A stretch of 64,000 nt of DNA from Altererythrobacter lutimaris (GCF_013371495.1 NZ_JABWTA010000001.1:558001-622000); one strand, 5' to 3'. Numbered from the stretch's first letter, positions 44,708-53,127 are shown. Numbers and translations are program-made. The notes: a model not told the origin generated them from the sequence alone.

Positions 44708-46894
44708 GTGCCGCTAAAGGCTCTACTGTCAGGTTCTTTCGGTTCCGGCGCCCCTGGTGGTCGCCGGGGCGGCTCAGCTTTGTCTGACGACGAAAAGCTG
44801 GCGATGCTGGACGAACTCGAGACTTCGGGACTTGGATGGTTCTGGGCTTGCGACAAAGAAGGCAATCTGACCTATCTCAGCCAAGCTATCAGCGACCGCG
44901 TAGACCTGCCCCTGGACGAACTCATCGGCGAACCGCTTCCTTCGGTATTCCAGGCACGAGGCGGAAGTGGACGGACGCAATCGCTCGCATTGAAGCTGGG
45001 CGCGCGCAAATCGTTCTCAGGTTTTGAGGTTAGCACGCAACGCGGTAACCAGCACGTTGTTATCAGACTGTCAGGTCGACCCTATTTCTCACGAGGCGGT
45101 TCATTCATGGGCTTCCGTGGGACTGGCACAGACATCACGGAAGACTTTCACCGTGAGGAAGAAACCCAGCGTCTTGCAAAGTATGACTCGCTTACCGGTC
45201 TGTCCAACCGGCATCGAATGGCACAGATCATCGAAGGAACGCTGACAGCTTTCAAAGCTGCAAAACGCAACTGTGCGATCATGATGCTGGACTTGGACCG
45301 CTTCAAGCAGGTCAATGATACGCTTGGGCATGCAGCGGGCGACGAGCTTCTGAAGCAGGTTGCAGCCCGGCTGCGCAGTGCAGTTGGCGAAGACTGTGAG
45401 ATTGGTCGTCTCGGCGGCGATGAATTTCAGGTCATGTTCCAAGATAAGGATGATCGCGGAGATCTGGGCGAGATTGCAGCGCGCATTATCAAGATGCTTT
45501 CGCAACCTTACTCGCTCGACGAAGGGCGCTGCGTTATTGGTGCCTCGGTGGGTATCGCAATTGCACCGCATGACGGGGTGACCCGCGAAGAGATTGTCCA
45601 CTCAGCTGACCTCGCGCTTTATGCAGCGAAGAATGGCGGACGCGGGCAGTATCGCTTCTATTCAGGAGATCTTCAAAACGAAGCCATTTTTCGGCGCCGG
45701 CTTGAAGGCAACCTTCACGAAGCGCTGCAGGATGAGCAGCTATTCCTGCGTTATCTTCCGGTGCTCTCAGCCGGTGACCAGCAAGTCACGGGTGTCGAAG
45801 CGCTGGTGTGCTGGAACCATCCAGATCGCGGCGAGATCGATGAGGAGGAATTCCAGTCGATCGTTGAAAACTCCAGCATGGTTGTGGATGTCGGCGAATG
45901 GGCAATCAAGACCGCTTGCAAACAAGCTGCTCAATGGCCGGATGACTTGCGCATTTGCGTCAATGTACCCGCGCGGCTGTTCAATTCAGACGGTTTTGTA
46001 GAGTCGATTTCTGCTGCTATTCAGGACTCCGATATCGAGCCATCGCGGCTGGAGCTTGAAGTCAAGGAAACAGTATTTCTCGCTGAAACGGAAAGCGTCG
46101 ACAAAACGCTTGCTCAGCTATTCAAGCTTGGCGTGCGCTTGACACTCGACGAGTTTGGAACCGGCTATTCGTCGCTAGGATATTTGCAGCGCGCGCCGTT
46201 CAACACGATCAAGATTGGCGAAAACTTCTATCGCGATCATTTTGGCAAGAATAGTCGCGAACTCGCGTTGATAAAAGCCATTGTCGCGCTGTCCAAGGCC
46301 CTCGGCATGCGAACGGTTGCAAGCGGTATTGAGAACATGGATGTCTTGTTCGCGCTGCGTGAAAGCGGTGTAGATGGCCTGCAAGGTCTGATCTACACCG
46401 ATCCGCTCACCGCAGACGACGTAACCAGCGAACTTGCGAACGATGAATGGACAATCGAGCCAAGCAGTTCGCGGACTCAGCGCGCGCGTCGTCGTACTGT
46501 CCTTCGCAAGGTCCAAGTTATCCATGACGACCATTCATATGATGTGACATTGCGCAATCTGTCTCGCAGCGGAGCCCTGATCCAAGGGCTTTCCGACGTC
46601 CCGGTCGACACGCAGTTCGTCCTCGACCTTGGAGGCGGTCAGCTTGCGGTCACGACGGTGATCCGTTCATCGGGGGATACACAGGGGCTAGAGTTTGAAA
46701 CGCCATTGATCGACGACGGGGCAGGGGGGCTTTGTACTCGCCACCGTGTCTCGCCTTATGCGCTTGCGTCTGCTGGTGCTCCTCTAGCGGCGCTCTCTCC
46801 AGGCAATTACAAGAGCATGGAAGGCGGCATGCTGAGCGAGGGTACAATCCCGCAATTTAGCTATGCCAAGGGGTACACGGGCGATATTGGCTGA
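44708..46894 (+). CDS. PAS-GGDEF-EAL-PilZ paralogue with degenerate EAL domain
   Basis: 728 residues with the same domain order as the preceding gene and clear similarity throughout (GWFWACDKEGNLTYLS; KYDSLTGLSNRHRMAQ; RLGGDEFQVMF; PilZ part RRRTVLRKVQV...NLSRSGALIQG). The diguanylate cyclase motif is intact. The EAL domain has lost several active-site residues: EALVCW instead of EALxRW, NVPARLF instead of NVSA, LDEFGTGYSS instead of LDDFG, IKIGENF instead of IKID, and VASGIEN instead of VAEGVET. It is therefore likely a cyclase or a c-di-GMP/partner-binding protein rather than a phosphodiesterase. GTG start with CAGGAG about 12 bases upstream. Confidence 0.92.
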   Translation: MPLKALLSGSFGSGAPGGRRGGSALSDDEKLAMLDELETSGLGWFWACDKEGNLTYLSQAISDRVDLPLDELIGEPLPSVFQARGGSGRTQSLALKLGARKSFSGFEVSTQRGNQHVVIRLSGRPYFSRGGSFMGFRGTGTDITEDFHREEETQRLAKYDSLTGLSNRHRMAQIIEGTLTAFKAAKRNCAIMMLDLDRFKQVNDTLGHAAGDELLKQVAARLRSAVGEDCEIGRLGGDEFQVMFQDKDDRGDLGEIAARIIKMLSQPYSLDEGRCVIGASVGIAIAPHDGVTREEIVHSADLALYAAKNGGRGQYRFYSGDLQNEAIFRRRLEGNLHEALQDEQLFLRYLPVLSAGDQQVTGVEALVCWNHPDRGEIDEEEFQSIVENSSMVVDVGEWAIKTACKQAAQWPDDLRICVNVPARLFNSDGFVESISAAIQDSDIEPSRLELEVKETVFLAETESVDKTLAQLFKLGVRLTLDEFGTGYSSLGYLQRAPFNTIKIGENFYRDHFGKNSRELALIKAIVALSKALGMRTVASGIENMDVLFALRESGVDGLQGLIYTDPLTADDVTSELANDEWTIEPSSSRTQRARRRTVLRKVQVIHDDHSYDVTLRNLSRSGALIQGLSDVPVDTQFVLDLGGGQLAVTTVIRSSGDTQGLEFETPLIDDGAGGLCTRHRVSPYALASAGAPLAALSPGNYKSMEGGMLSEGTIPQFSYAKGYTGDIG

Positions 46895-46972
46895 GGCTGC
46901 AATTGCCTCTGTACACCCAAGCTTTACGTTTGTGGCTGACAGGCAAATCCTGTGCGGCTAATGGAGCGGGAA

Positions 46973-48790
46973 ATGACCGACCTCTCCAAAATCCGTAATT
47001 TCTCCATCATCGCGCATATCGATCATGGCAAGTCCACTCTGGCTGACCGGCTGATCCAGTTCACCGGCGGGCTCACCGACCGCGAGATGAGCGAGCAAGT
47101 CCTTGATAACATGGACATTGAGCGCGAGCGCGGCATCACCATCAAAGCCCAGACCGTGCGCCTTAACTACACCGCCAAGGATGGCGAGACCTATCAGCTC
47201 AACCTGATGGACACGCCCGGCCATGTCGACTTCGCGTACGAAGTCTCCCGCAGCCTCGCCGCATGCGAAGGCGCGCTCCTCGTCGTCGACGCAGCCCAGG
47301 GCGTCGAAGCGCAAACGCTTGCCAATGTTTACCAGTCGATCGAGCATGACCACGAAATTGTCCCCGTCATCAACAAGATCGACTTGCCTGCCGCCGAACC
47401 TGAAAAGGTCCAGCAGGAAATCGAAGACGTCATCGGCCTCGACGCATCCGAAGCTGTCATGACGTCCGCCAAATCGGGCATCGGCATCGAAGACGTGCTC
47501 GAAGCTGTCGTCGCCAAAATCCCGCCCCCCAACGGCGAGCGCGACAAGCCGCTCAAAGCCAGCCTCGTCGATAGCTGGTACGACCCCTATCTCGGCGTCG
47601 TCATCCTCGTCCGCGTCATCGAAGGCGTCATCACCAAGGGCCAGAACATCAAGTTCATGCAAGGCGGCACGCAGCACCTGATCGACCGCGTCGGCTGCTT
47701 CACGCCCAAGCGCACGGACCTCACAGAACTCGGCCCTGGCGAAATCGGCTTCATCACCGCGCAAATCAAGGAAGTCGAACAGGCCCGCGTGGGTGACACG
47801 ATCACGACTGTGAAGGGCGGGGCGAGCGAGCCTCTGCCCGGCTATAAGGAAGTCCAGCCCGTGGTGTTCTGCGGCCTGTTCCCGGTCGATGCGGCAGACT
47901 TTGAAAAACTGCGCGAGAGCATTGGCAAGCTGCGCCTGAACGATGCCTCCTTCTCTTTCGAAATGGAAAGCTCTGCCGCGCTCGGCTTCGGCTTTCGCGC
48001 AGGCTTTCTGGGCCTGCTGCATCTGGAAATCATTCAGGAGCGTCTCTCCAGAGAATACGATCTCGACCTCATCACCACCGCGCCGTCCGTGGTCTACCGC
48101 GTGCATCTCGCGCATACCAAGAATGAAGCGGCGTCCGTTGTCGACATTCACAATCCCGCCGACTGGCCTGATGTGAACCGCATCGACATGATTGAAGAGC
48201 CGTGGATCAAGGCGACGATCTACACGCCGGACGACTATCTCGGCGCAATCCTCAAACTGTGTCAGGACCGTCGCGGTATCCAGACCAACCTGACCTATGT
48301 CGGCGGGCGCGCGCAGGTGACGTATGAGTTGCCCTTGAACGAGGTGGTGTTCGACTTCTACGACCGGCTGAAGTCGATCAGCCGCGGCTATGCCAGCTTC
48401 GACTATGAACAGATCGGCCTTCGCGAAGGCGATCTGGTCAAGATGAACATCCTCGTGAACAATGAACCGGTCGATGCGCTGAGCTTGATCGTCCACCGCA
48501 GCGTTGCCGAAGAGCGCGGGCGCGGCATGTGCGAGCGATTAAAAGATCTTATCCCGCGCCACCTGTTCAAGATCCCGATTCAGGCCGCGCTGGGCGGCAA
48601 GATTATCGCGCGCGAGACGATCGCCGCACTGCGCAAGGATGTGACCGCGAAATGCTATGGCGGCGATATTTCGCGCAAGAAGAAGCTGCTGGACAAGCAG
48701 AAAAAGGGCAAGGCGAAGATGCGAGAGTATGGGAATGTGAGCATCCCGCAGGAAGCTTTCATTGCGGCGCTCAGGATGGGGGAGGAGTAG
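46973..48790 (+). CDS. lepA: Elongation factor 4 (LepA)
   Basis: Ribosome-bound GTPase that back-translocates or assists assembly. 605 residues from ATG 46973, with GGAGCGGG just upstream; two upstream in-frame starts give non-conserved N-termini. GTPase motifs: [10 protein letters not shown] (G1), RGITIKAQ (G2), DTPGHVDF (G3) and INKIDLP (G4). The C-terminal LepA-specific domain ends [29 protein letters not shown]. Its GC content is high and codon use matches the backbone, in contrast with the three genes that follow. Confidence 0.98.
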   Translation: MTDLSKIRNFSIIAHIDHGKSTLADRLIQFTGGLTDREMSEQVLDNMDIERERGITIKAQTVRLNYTAKDGETYQLNLMDTPGHVDFAYEVSRSLAACEGALLVVDAAQGVEAQTLANVYQSIEHDHEIVPVINKIDLPAAEPEKVQQEIEDVIGLDASEAVMTSAKSGIGIEDVLEAVVAKIPPPNGERDKPLKASLVDSWYDPYLGVVILVRVIEGVITKGQNIKFMQGGTQHLIDRVGCFTPKRTDLTELGPGEIGFITAQIKEVEQARVGDTITTVKGGASEPLPGYKEVQPVVFCGLFPVDAADFEKLRESIGKLRLNDASFSFEMESSAALGFGFRAGFLGLLHLEIIQERLSREYDLDLITTAPSVVYRVHLAHTKNEAASVVDIHNPADWPDVNRIDMIEEPWIKATIYTPDDYLGAILKLCQDRRGIQTNLTYVGGRAQVTYELPLNEVVFDFYDRLKSISRGYASFDYEQIGLREGDLVKMNILVNNEPVDALSLIVHRSVAEERGRGMCERLKDLIPRHLFKIPIQAALGGKIIARETIAALRKDVTAKCYGGDISRKKKLLDKQKKGKAKMREYGNVSIPQEAFIAALRMGEE

Positions 48791-48818
48791 CAGCACGGCT
48801 ACTACGCACGAACGCATA

Positions 48819-48847
48819 TTGACATTCCGGTATCAATTGATACCTAT
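48819..48847 (+). promoter_or_regulatory. Promoter with perfect 16-bp palindromic operator for the TA-ATPase operon
   Basis: A consensus -35 hexamer TTGACA at 48819-48824 is followed by the perfect palindrome GGTATCAATTGATACC at 48829-48844, filling the spacer and running into the expected -10 position (TACCTA/ACCTAT at 48841-48847). A dimeric DNA-binding antitoxin bound here would block RNA polymerase. The position, 48 bases before the toxin start, is as expected for autoregulation by the MqsA-like protein encoded second in the operon. Confidence 0.75.
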
Positions 48848-48891
48848 GGCTCGGGACGGGATGAAGGATCGAGCTATGAGGAAACTCACTT

Positions 48892-49275
48892 TTGTCTGTA
48901 GAAATTCGCAAGCAGATGGCTCGACTTTGCGAGTCGCGCAGAACTCGAGCCGTTGGCTCATTTCCACAATTGCCATCGGACTGGCGACCGCGTTCAGTCC
49001 CATTGCATAGCGGAAGTGGTTCGGATTCTCTTGAAGAATATTTCACGGACGAAAGTGCTTGGCGCTTTATTCGCGAGTGCTTGCTCGATGAGAACATTGA
49101 AGCCTTCGAGATCGTCCTTGATCAACCCCCTGGCAAGAAGGCCTGGTACATGGTCGTGCCGATATCTGATCAGCATGAAGTATATATAAAGCTTCACATG
49201 GGTCAGACCAAAGTGATCGCCCGCAGCTTCCACCTTAGTGAGACGAAGAGGTCCGTTCGTAATGACGGAAAATAA
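48892..49275 (+). CDS. Putative MqsR-like toxin
   Basis: 127 residues. The central and C-terminal part resembles the MqsR (YgiU) RNase toxin fold: a helical segment (ESAWRFIRECLLDEN), then strands with VLDQPPGKKAWYMVVP and a closing VYIKLHMGQTKVIARSFHLSE. The last segment parallels the VYLK...VLIVSFKEK end of E. coli MqsR. The N-terminus (LCESRRTRAVGSFPQLPSDWRP) is not part of classical MqsR. Start: TTG at 48892 has GAGGA nine bases upstream; ATG at 48916 has no ribosome-binding site. The ORF overlaps the antitoxin gene by 14 bases, toxin first as in mqsRA. Base composition is AT-richer than lepA. Assignment is by pattern, so moderate. Confidence 0.55.
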   Translation: MSVEIRKQMARLCESRRTRAVGSFPQLPSDWRPRSVPLHSGSGSDSLEEYFTDESAWRFIRECLLDENIEAFEIVLDQPPGKKAWYMVVPISDQHEVYIKLHMGQTKVIARSFHLSETKRSVRNDGK

Positions 49276-49759
49276 TATGCTCAGACATGAAACTTGCGAG
49301 CTTTGCGGTGAAGGCGATGCGCGTCTTATCGAGGTGATGTCGGACGTACCAATAGGCTCTGGCGCATCTGCGGAGTTGCTAAGCGTTAGGACGCCAGTTT
49401 GGAAGTGCGATACATGTGCCGGGCAATATCTGCATGAAGATGCCGACATGATCCAACATGATGCGGTTTGCGATCATCTAGATAGGCTGCGCCCATCAGC
49501 CATTCGCTCGCTTAGACTGCTTTTCGGTATGAACCCTGAGACATTCAGTGCCTACACTGGCATTGGGATTGCATCGATAAAACGCTGGGAAAGTGGCGCG
49601 CAGATCCAGACGAAGGCATTCGATAACTTGCTGCGTTTCTACAAAAAAGAGGCAGAAAAAAATACTGTGCATCAGATCGATTATTCGAAACCAAAGTTTC
49701 GAACGCATATTCCAGAAGATAGGATCGCAGCTTCTAAATCATTTAAGTTGGCGGCTTAG
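49262..49759 (+). CDS. MqsA-like zinc-ribbon/XRE antitoxin
   Basis: 165 residues from ATG 49262 (ATG 49277, one base after the toxin stop, is an alternative). N-terminal YgiT/MqsA-type zinc ribbon: CELCG near residue 11 and CDTCAGQYL near residue 48. C-terminal helix-turn-helix: SLRLLFGMNPETFSAYTGIGIASIKRWESGAQ, the XRE-type recognition module of MqsA antitoxins. A basic tail (YSKPKFRTHIPEDRIAASKSFKLAA) extends beyond classical MqsA. Likely neutralises the toxin and binds the palindrome at 48829-48844. Its stop codon TAG abuts the ATG of the next gene with no gap. Confidence 0.78.
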   Translation: MTENNMLRHETCELCGEGDARLIEVMSDVPIGSGASAELLSVRTPVWKCDTCAGQYLHEDADMIQHDAVCDHLDRLRPSAIRSLRLLFGMNPETFSAYTGIGIASIKRWESGAQIQTKAFDNLLRFYKKEAEKNTVHQIDYSKPKFRTHIPEDRIAASKSFKLAA

Positions 49760-51580
49760 ATGTATACGGTTACGTTTTATTCGTACAAGGGCGGAGTAGG
49801 CCGCTCGATGGCCCTGATGAACACTGCTGCTATTCTAGCTGCAGAGGGCAAGCGCGTGCTCGTTGTTGACTTTGATTTGGAGGCGCCAGGTCTAGATACA
49901 TACGAGCCATTCCGTCAGATGGACACGTCTCGTGGGATAGTTGATTTTGTGTCCGAGTATTTGGATACAAACTCTTCGCCCGATGTGGAGCAATACATCA
50001 TTGAAGGCAGAATTGATGAAGATCCAATTTGGTTTTTGCCTGCTGGTATCCACACAGATCATTCCTATTCTGAAAACCTCCATTCAATTGATTGGCGGCA
50101 TCTGTACGAAGAACGGTCTGGCTTTCTTTTAATTGAAGATTTGAAGCAGCAATGGGCGTTGTTTGACGACAAAGGTTTTGACTATGTTTTGGTCGATAGT
50201 CGAACTGGCCACACCGACGTGGGTGGTATTTGCACGCGTCAGCTGCCTGATGCGGTAGTGGTGATGTTTGTCCCTACCTATCAGAACATCGATGGATTGG
50301 TGCCGATTGTAGAGTCCATCCGCAAAGAGCGGCATCCTGTCCGAAGAAGCGCAGTCGAATTGCATTTTTGTCCGGCAAACGTCCCTGATATCGATGACGA
50401 AGAAGGGATTTTGCGAGGATTGCTTTCGTACGCCGAAAAGGAGCTTGGATATGATGAGCCCGCGGCGCTAATCAACCACTACCCTCATCTTGAGATACTT
50501 GAGCAAAAAGTATTTTGCAGAAGGCACAGCAAGTCTCGTCTTGGGAAGCAGTATCGAAGGCTAACGAGCGAGGTCAGGGCAGGAAATCTCGATGATCGAG
50601 AGGGTGCGTTGTATGCGCTCAGAATGCTCCCTGACCGGTATGAGAAGGCAAGGAGAAGGAACAACTTCGGAGAAGTTGAGAGGCGAATAGACTCGAAAAT
50701 CTCGCAGATTAGTGAGAACTTCTCTGAGGACGGGGAAATCGCTTTTGGCTTGGCTAAATTAGCTAATCGTATGGTGCGGCGGGAGGACGAAATTACTCAT
50801 CTTGGCGTGGCTATCGAACAGGGTTATGAGAAGAACCTCGCAACTATCCGAAGAGCCTATGCAGCAACGTCTTTGAATGAAGATGACTTGGCACTTTCGG
50901 ACGCGCGCAGCCTTATCTCGAGCGCCGAAGCCACTTTGTTCGAAGCTTCACCCGCTCTCGAAATAATTCGAGCGATTACGAGCGACGAAGACTATCTCGC
51001 TATCGTGAAAGAGCTGGCAGAGAAGCAAATCACGAATGACCCTGTAGGAGGGCTGCTGCTTCAGCGGCTTATGGTTTCGCGCGCAGGCGCGGAAGACGTG
51101 CTAAAGTTGGCTCGGATGCGCAATGATTTAAGTAGGGGCCAAAGGGTTCATACATCGTATGTGCTCGCTTTAATCGCAACTCGGAATTTCGAAGAAGCCC
51201 TGAGTGAGATCGGTTCTAAGGACGAGGTTTCGGAGTCGAGTTCGATTGTGAGCGTTTTCAACTATGCGATGGCTGAGTGGGGCCAAAATGGCGAAGTGGA
51301 CTTGACCCTGATTAATCTCGTCTTGTCGCTTGCGGAAACAGAAGCCTTCGTGGATCCGAACGCTCGCCAATGCTTCGCTTTGTGCCACGGGCTGCTTGGC
51401 AATCGTGAACAGGCCTTTGAGGAGTTGCGTCGTGCGAAGAGGGCGTTCCGAACGAAAGCTAGTAGTTTTAGCTGCTGGGTGTATCTGGAGAGAGAGTTGC
51501 AGGATTTTTCCGCTGACTTGGATGAAATGAGGTCAGCAATTGCCGGCGAAGGTGTGCTCCATCCTCCATTTTTGACTTGA
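49760..51580 (+). CDS. KGGVGR-variant ParA/MinD-like ATPase with long helical C-terminus
   Basis: 606 residues. The N-terminal 260 form a SIMIBI (ParA/MinD) NTPase. The P-loop is YKGGVGRSMAL at residues 9-19, keeping the deviant signature Lys (K10) but with Arg (R15) where Walker A Lys normally sits. VLVVDFDLEAPGLDTYEPF follows as switch I, and FDYVLVDSRTGHTDVGG as Walker B/switch II. Residues about 290-600 look like TPR-type helical repeats (for example ALSDARSLISSAEATLFEA and QAFEELRRAKRAFR). KGGVGR-type ATPases occur near conflict genes in many bacteria; function is unknown. Zero-gap junction with the antitoxin and a terminator just downstream mark it as the third gene of the cassette. A sampled 60-base line is 26/60 G+C versus 38/60 in lepA. 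Confidence 0.85.
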   Translation: MYTVTFYSYKGGVGRSMALMNTAAILAAEGKRVLVVDFDLEAPGLDTYEPFRQMDTSRGIVDFVSEYLDTNSSPDVEQYIIEGRIDEDPIWFLPAGIHTDHSYSENLHSIDWRHLYEERSGFLLIEDLKQQWALFDDKGFDYVLVDSRTGHTDVGGICTRQLPDAVVVMFVPTYQNIDGLVPIVESIRKERHPVRRSAVELHFCPANVPDIDDEEGILRGLLSYAEKELGYDEPAALINHYPHLEILEQKVFCRRHSKSRLGKQYRRLTSEVRAGNLDDREGALYALRMLPDRYEKARRRNNFGEVERRIDSKISQISENFSEDGEIAFGLAKLANRMVRREDEITHLGVAIEQGYEKNLATIRRAYAATSLNEDDLALSDARSLISSAEATLFEASPALEIIRAITSDEDYLAIVKELAEKQITNDPVGGLLLQRLMVSRAGAEDVLKLARMRNDLSRGQRVHTSYVLALIATRNFEEALSEIGSKDEVSESSSIVSVFNYAMAEWGQNGEVDLTLINLVLSLAETEAFVDPNARQCFALCHGLLGNREQAFEELRRAKRAFRTKASSFSCWVYLERELQDFSADLDEMRSAIAGEGVLHPPFLT

Positions 51581-51595
51581 GATCGCAATTCCAAC

Positions 51596-51637
51596 AAAAA
51601 GGGGCCCAAACGAGATTAGTCGTTTGGGCCCCTTTTT
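51596..51637. terminator. Strong bidirectional terminator
   Basis: An 18-bp inverted repeat: AAAAAGGGGCCCAAACGA, loop GATTAG (ends partly pairing), TCGTTTGGGCCCCTTTTT. It works equally in both directions: for the KGGVGR ATPase operon from the left and for the mini-ORF transcript from the right. Confidence 0.95.
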
Positions 51638-51655
51638 CCATGTGTTTGTGAAGAG

Positions 51656-51685
51656 TTAAGCGTCAATCGACTCGTGGTGAGACAT
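51656..51685 (-). CDS. Nine-codon mini-ORF with perfect Shine-Dalgarno
   Basis: Minus strand: AAGGAGGA at 51698-51691, five bases, then ATG at 51685 and eight more codons (MSHHESIDA) to TAA at 51656-51658. The hairpin terminator at 51596-51637 lies about 18 bases further on. An in-frame TGA directly precedes the ATG, so it cannot be the tail of a longer gene. Possible -35/-10 elements lie in the AT-rich stretch 51720-51760. It may be a very small peptide gene, a remnant of a lost gene, or an untranslated small RNA. No gene follows on this strand before the convergent ATPase, so an attenuator is unlikely. Confidence 0.35.
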   Translation of the reverse strand: MSHHESIDA

Positions 51686-51783
51686 TCAAATCCTCCTTGA
51701 TTCTCGCTGCATATCGCAGCCAATTATGCAAATTCCTAGTGTAAACTTTCTAACATGCCGTAAAGTTCCAATCTCGTAGCCGC

Positions 51784-52623
51784 TCACTCCCAACCCTCAT
51801 CCTTTAGCCGTCTGATCCCGTCCCACGGCTCGGGTGCGGGCGGCTCCTGCAAAATATCCTTCGGATCGGCGTTGCGCGCTTCGCGCGTGGCTTGCGGGCC
51901 TTCGCGCAAGAGCATCCGTATATCCTCATCCGCTTGCAGAGCCTCCAGGTCGCGGTTGCGCAGGCGTTCAAACGCCTCCCATGCCGCGCGGGTCTCTTCC
52001 GACAAGCGCTCCCACGCGTTCGCGCGGTCGATCTCGACCTGTTTGCGGATCGCGTCGAGCTTGGTATCGATCCTCGCCTGCAGCTGCTTGGGCGAGACGC
52101 TGCGCTGCTCCTTCTCCCACTGCCTCCTCCATTTGGCCTTGAGGCGGCGCTTCTCTTGTCTGCCGATGGCGTTGAGGCCCTTGAGGTCTGATTGCCCCCG
52201 CGCAAAGCGTTCCGGCGCGCGGTTCCTCAGCATGAACATCAGCAGCCGGTCGTTGAAGCGCTTTCGCGTGCCGATGAGCTTGCCGTAGGAATAGAGCGGC
52301 TCGTCCACGCCGTTCAAGGCGCGGTCCATGGCGACGTCCTCGATCCGCTGGACGCCGAGGTCGAGCGCTTTCTGCCATGCGGCGCGGAATGGCCCGGCGC
52401 CCGGTTGGCGGCGCAGGTGATAGGCGCCTTCCGCGCTCATATCGACGGCGCGGGCGGCGGCCTTGACGCTTCCGGTGTCAGCGAGCGCTTCGATAAAGGC
52501 GCGTTGGCGTGCCGCGGTCCAGCCGTCGTGGCGCGCGCGCTTGCGCGGGACGGGGGTGAAGGCGGGGAGCTCGCCAGCAGGGACGGGCAAGCGGGCGGTG
52601 CGGGGGTCGGCCTTGCGGGTCAT
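51784..52623 (-). CDS. Uncharacterised HTH-containing basic protein
   Basis: 279 residues from ATG 52623 (MTRKADPRTARL; the frame is open to 52689 but that extension is Arg-rich and unlikely). An N-terminal helix-turn-helix, GWTAARQRAFIEALADTGSVKAAARAVDMSAEGAYHLRR, resembles terminase-small-subunit or resolvase-type HTHs. The middle (PLYSYGKLIGTRKRFNDRLLMFMLRNRAPERFA) and the long charged coiled-coil-like C-terminal half are rich in Arg and Glu. GC content is high, unlike the ATPase cassette next to it. Function unknown. DNA binding is an inference from the HTH. Confidence 0.75.
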   Translation of the reverse strand: MTRKADPRTARLPVPAGELPAFTPVPRKRARHDGWTAARQRAFIEALADTGSVKAAARAVDMSAEGAYHLRRQPGAGPFRAAWQKALDLGVQRIEDVAMDRALNGVDEPLYSYGKLIGTRKRFNDRLLMFMLRNRAPERFARGQSDLKGLNAIGRQEKRRLKAKWRRQWEKEQRSVSPKQLQARIDTKLDAIRKQVEIDRANAWERLSEETRAAWEAFERLRNRDLEALQADEDIRMLLREGPQATREARNADPKDILQEPPAPEPWDGIRRLKDEGWE

Positions 52624-52917
52624 ATTTTCCTTTCCGCACTCGCATCCGCGAGCGCGATATCCTCGCTTTCGGGCAGGCAAGCTGCCCACGCTGCGGACGG
52701 GCAGTCGCCCTTGCGGTTGCGGGGCAACCGGGAAGCATGAACCACAAAAGCGCGGGGTAGGAAATCACGCCATCAAGTAGCGAAGCGGTAGGGCGACAAA
52801 CTAAGCCATCAAGTAGGGGATGACTTGGTCACGGCAGTCAGCGCACGACCGTGCGCCGGGCGGTAGCCCGGAAGCCTAAGTGAGCGGACGCGAACGCCGG
52901 CGCTTGAGGCCTAACAA
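52624..52917. repeat. Non-coding region with short tandem repeat
   Basis: 294 bases between the HTH gene and the Flp pilin gene with no convincing gene. GCCATCAAGTAG occurs twice, at 52769-52780 and 52805-52816, a 36-base period, with GGTAGGGCGACAAACTAA between. GCGCACGACCGTGCGC (about 52840) and CCGGGCGGTAGCCCGG (about 52856) are short hairpins that may act as a terminator for the pilin gene read from the right. Confidence 0.5.
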
Positions 52918-53127
52918 TTAAGGTGTCACAGTATTATTAGCGCCCATTTCCGTGCTGACAGTGCTCATGGTGGTGGAAAGCTCGTCGCCGACAGCGCCCA
53001 GTGCCACAATTGCGGAAATCGCGATGAGCGCGCAAATGAGGCCGTACTCGATTGCGGTCGCACCGCTCTCGTCGGAGAAGATGCGGGGCTTGCACATGGT
53101 GCGCGCTTGCAGGCGTTTGATCAACAT
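52918..53127 (-). CDS. Flp family type IVb pilin
   Basis: 69 residues from ATG 53127, preceded by GAGGA at eight-base spacing; ATG at 53142 would extend it by five residues. A basic leader is followed by the Flp prepilin core SGATAIEYGLICALIAISAIVALGAVG, cut by a TadV-type peptidase before the hydrophobic helix (after SGAT-type Gly). It would form tight-adherence fimbriae. No tad/cpa secretion genes are in the window, so it is an isolated copy here. One Cys in the helix region is unusual. Confidence 0.9.
   Translation of the reverse strand: MLIKRLQARTMCKPRIFSDESGATAIEYGLICALIAISAIVALGAVGDELSTTMSTVSTEMGANNTVTP

Noticed and set aside
46958..48496. 512-residue minus-strand ORF antisense to lepA
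   Set aside because: Complete overlap with a confident lepA gene; Asp/Glu-rich antisense product typical of codon-bias shadows.
48762..49010. Alternative 82-residue plus-strand ORF overlapping the toxin start
   Set aside because: It lies in another frame, begins inside lepA, and its end (SSRWLISTIAIGLATAFSPIA) is only a chance hydrophobic stretch. The toxin frame has the domain-like sequence.
51596..51685. Leader-peptide attenuator formed by mini-ORF and terminator
   Set aside because: No gene lies downstream on that strand; the next gene is the convergent ATPase.
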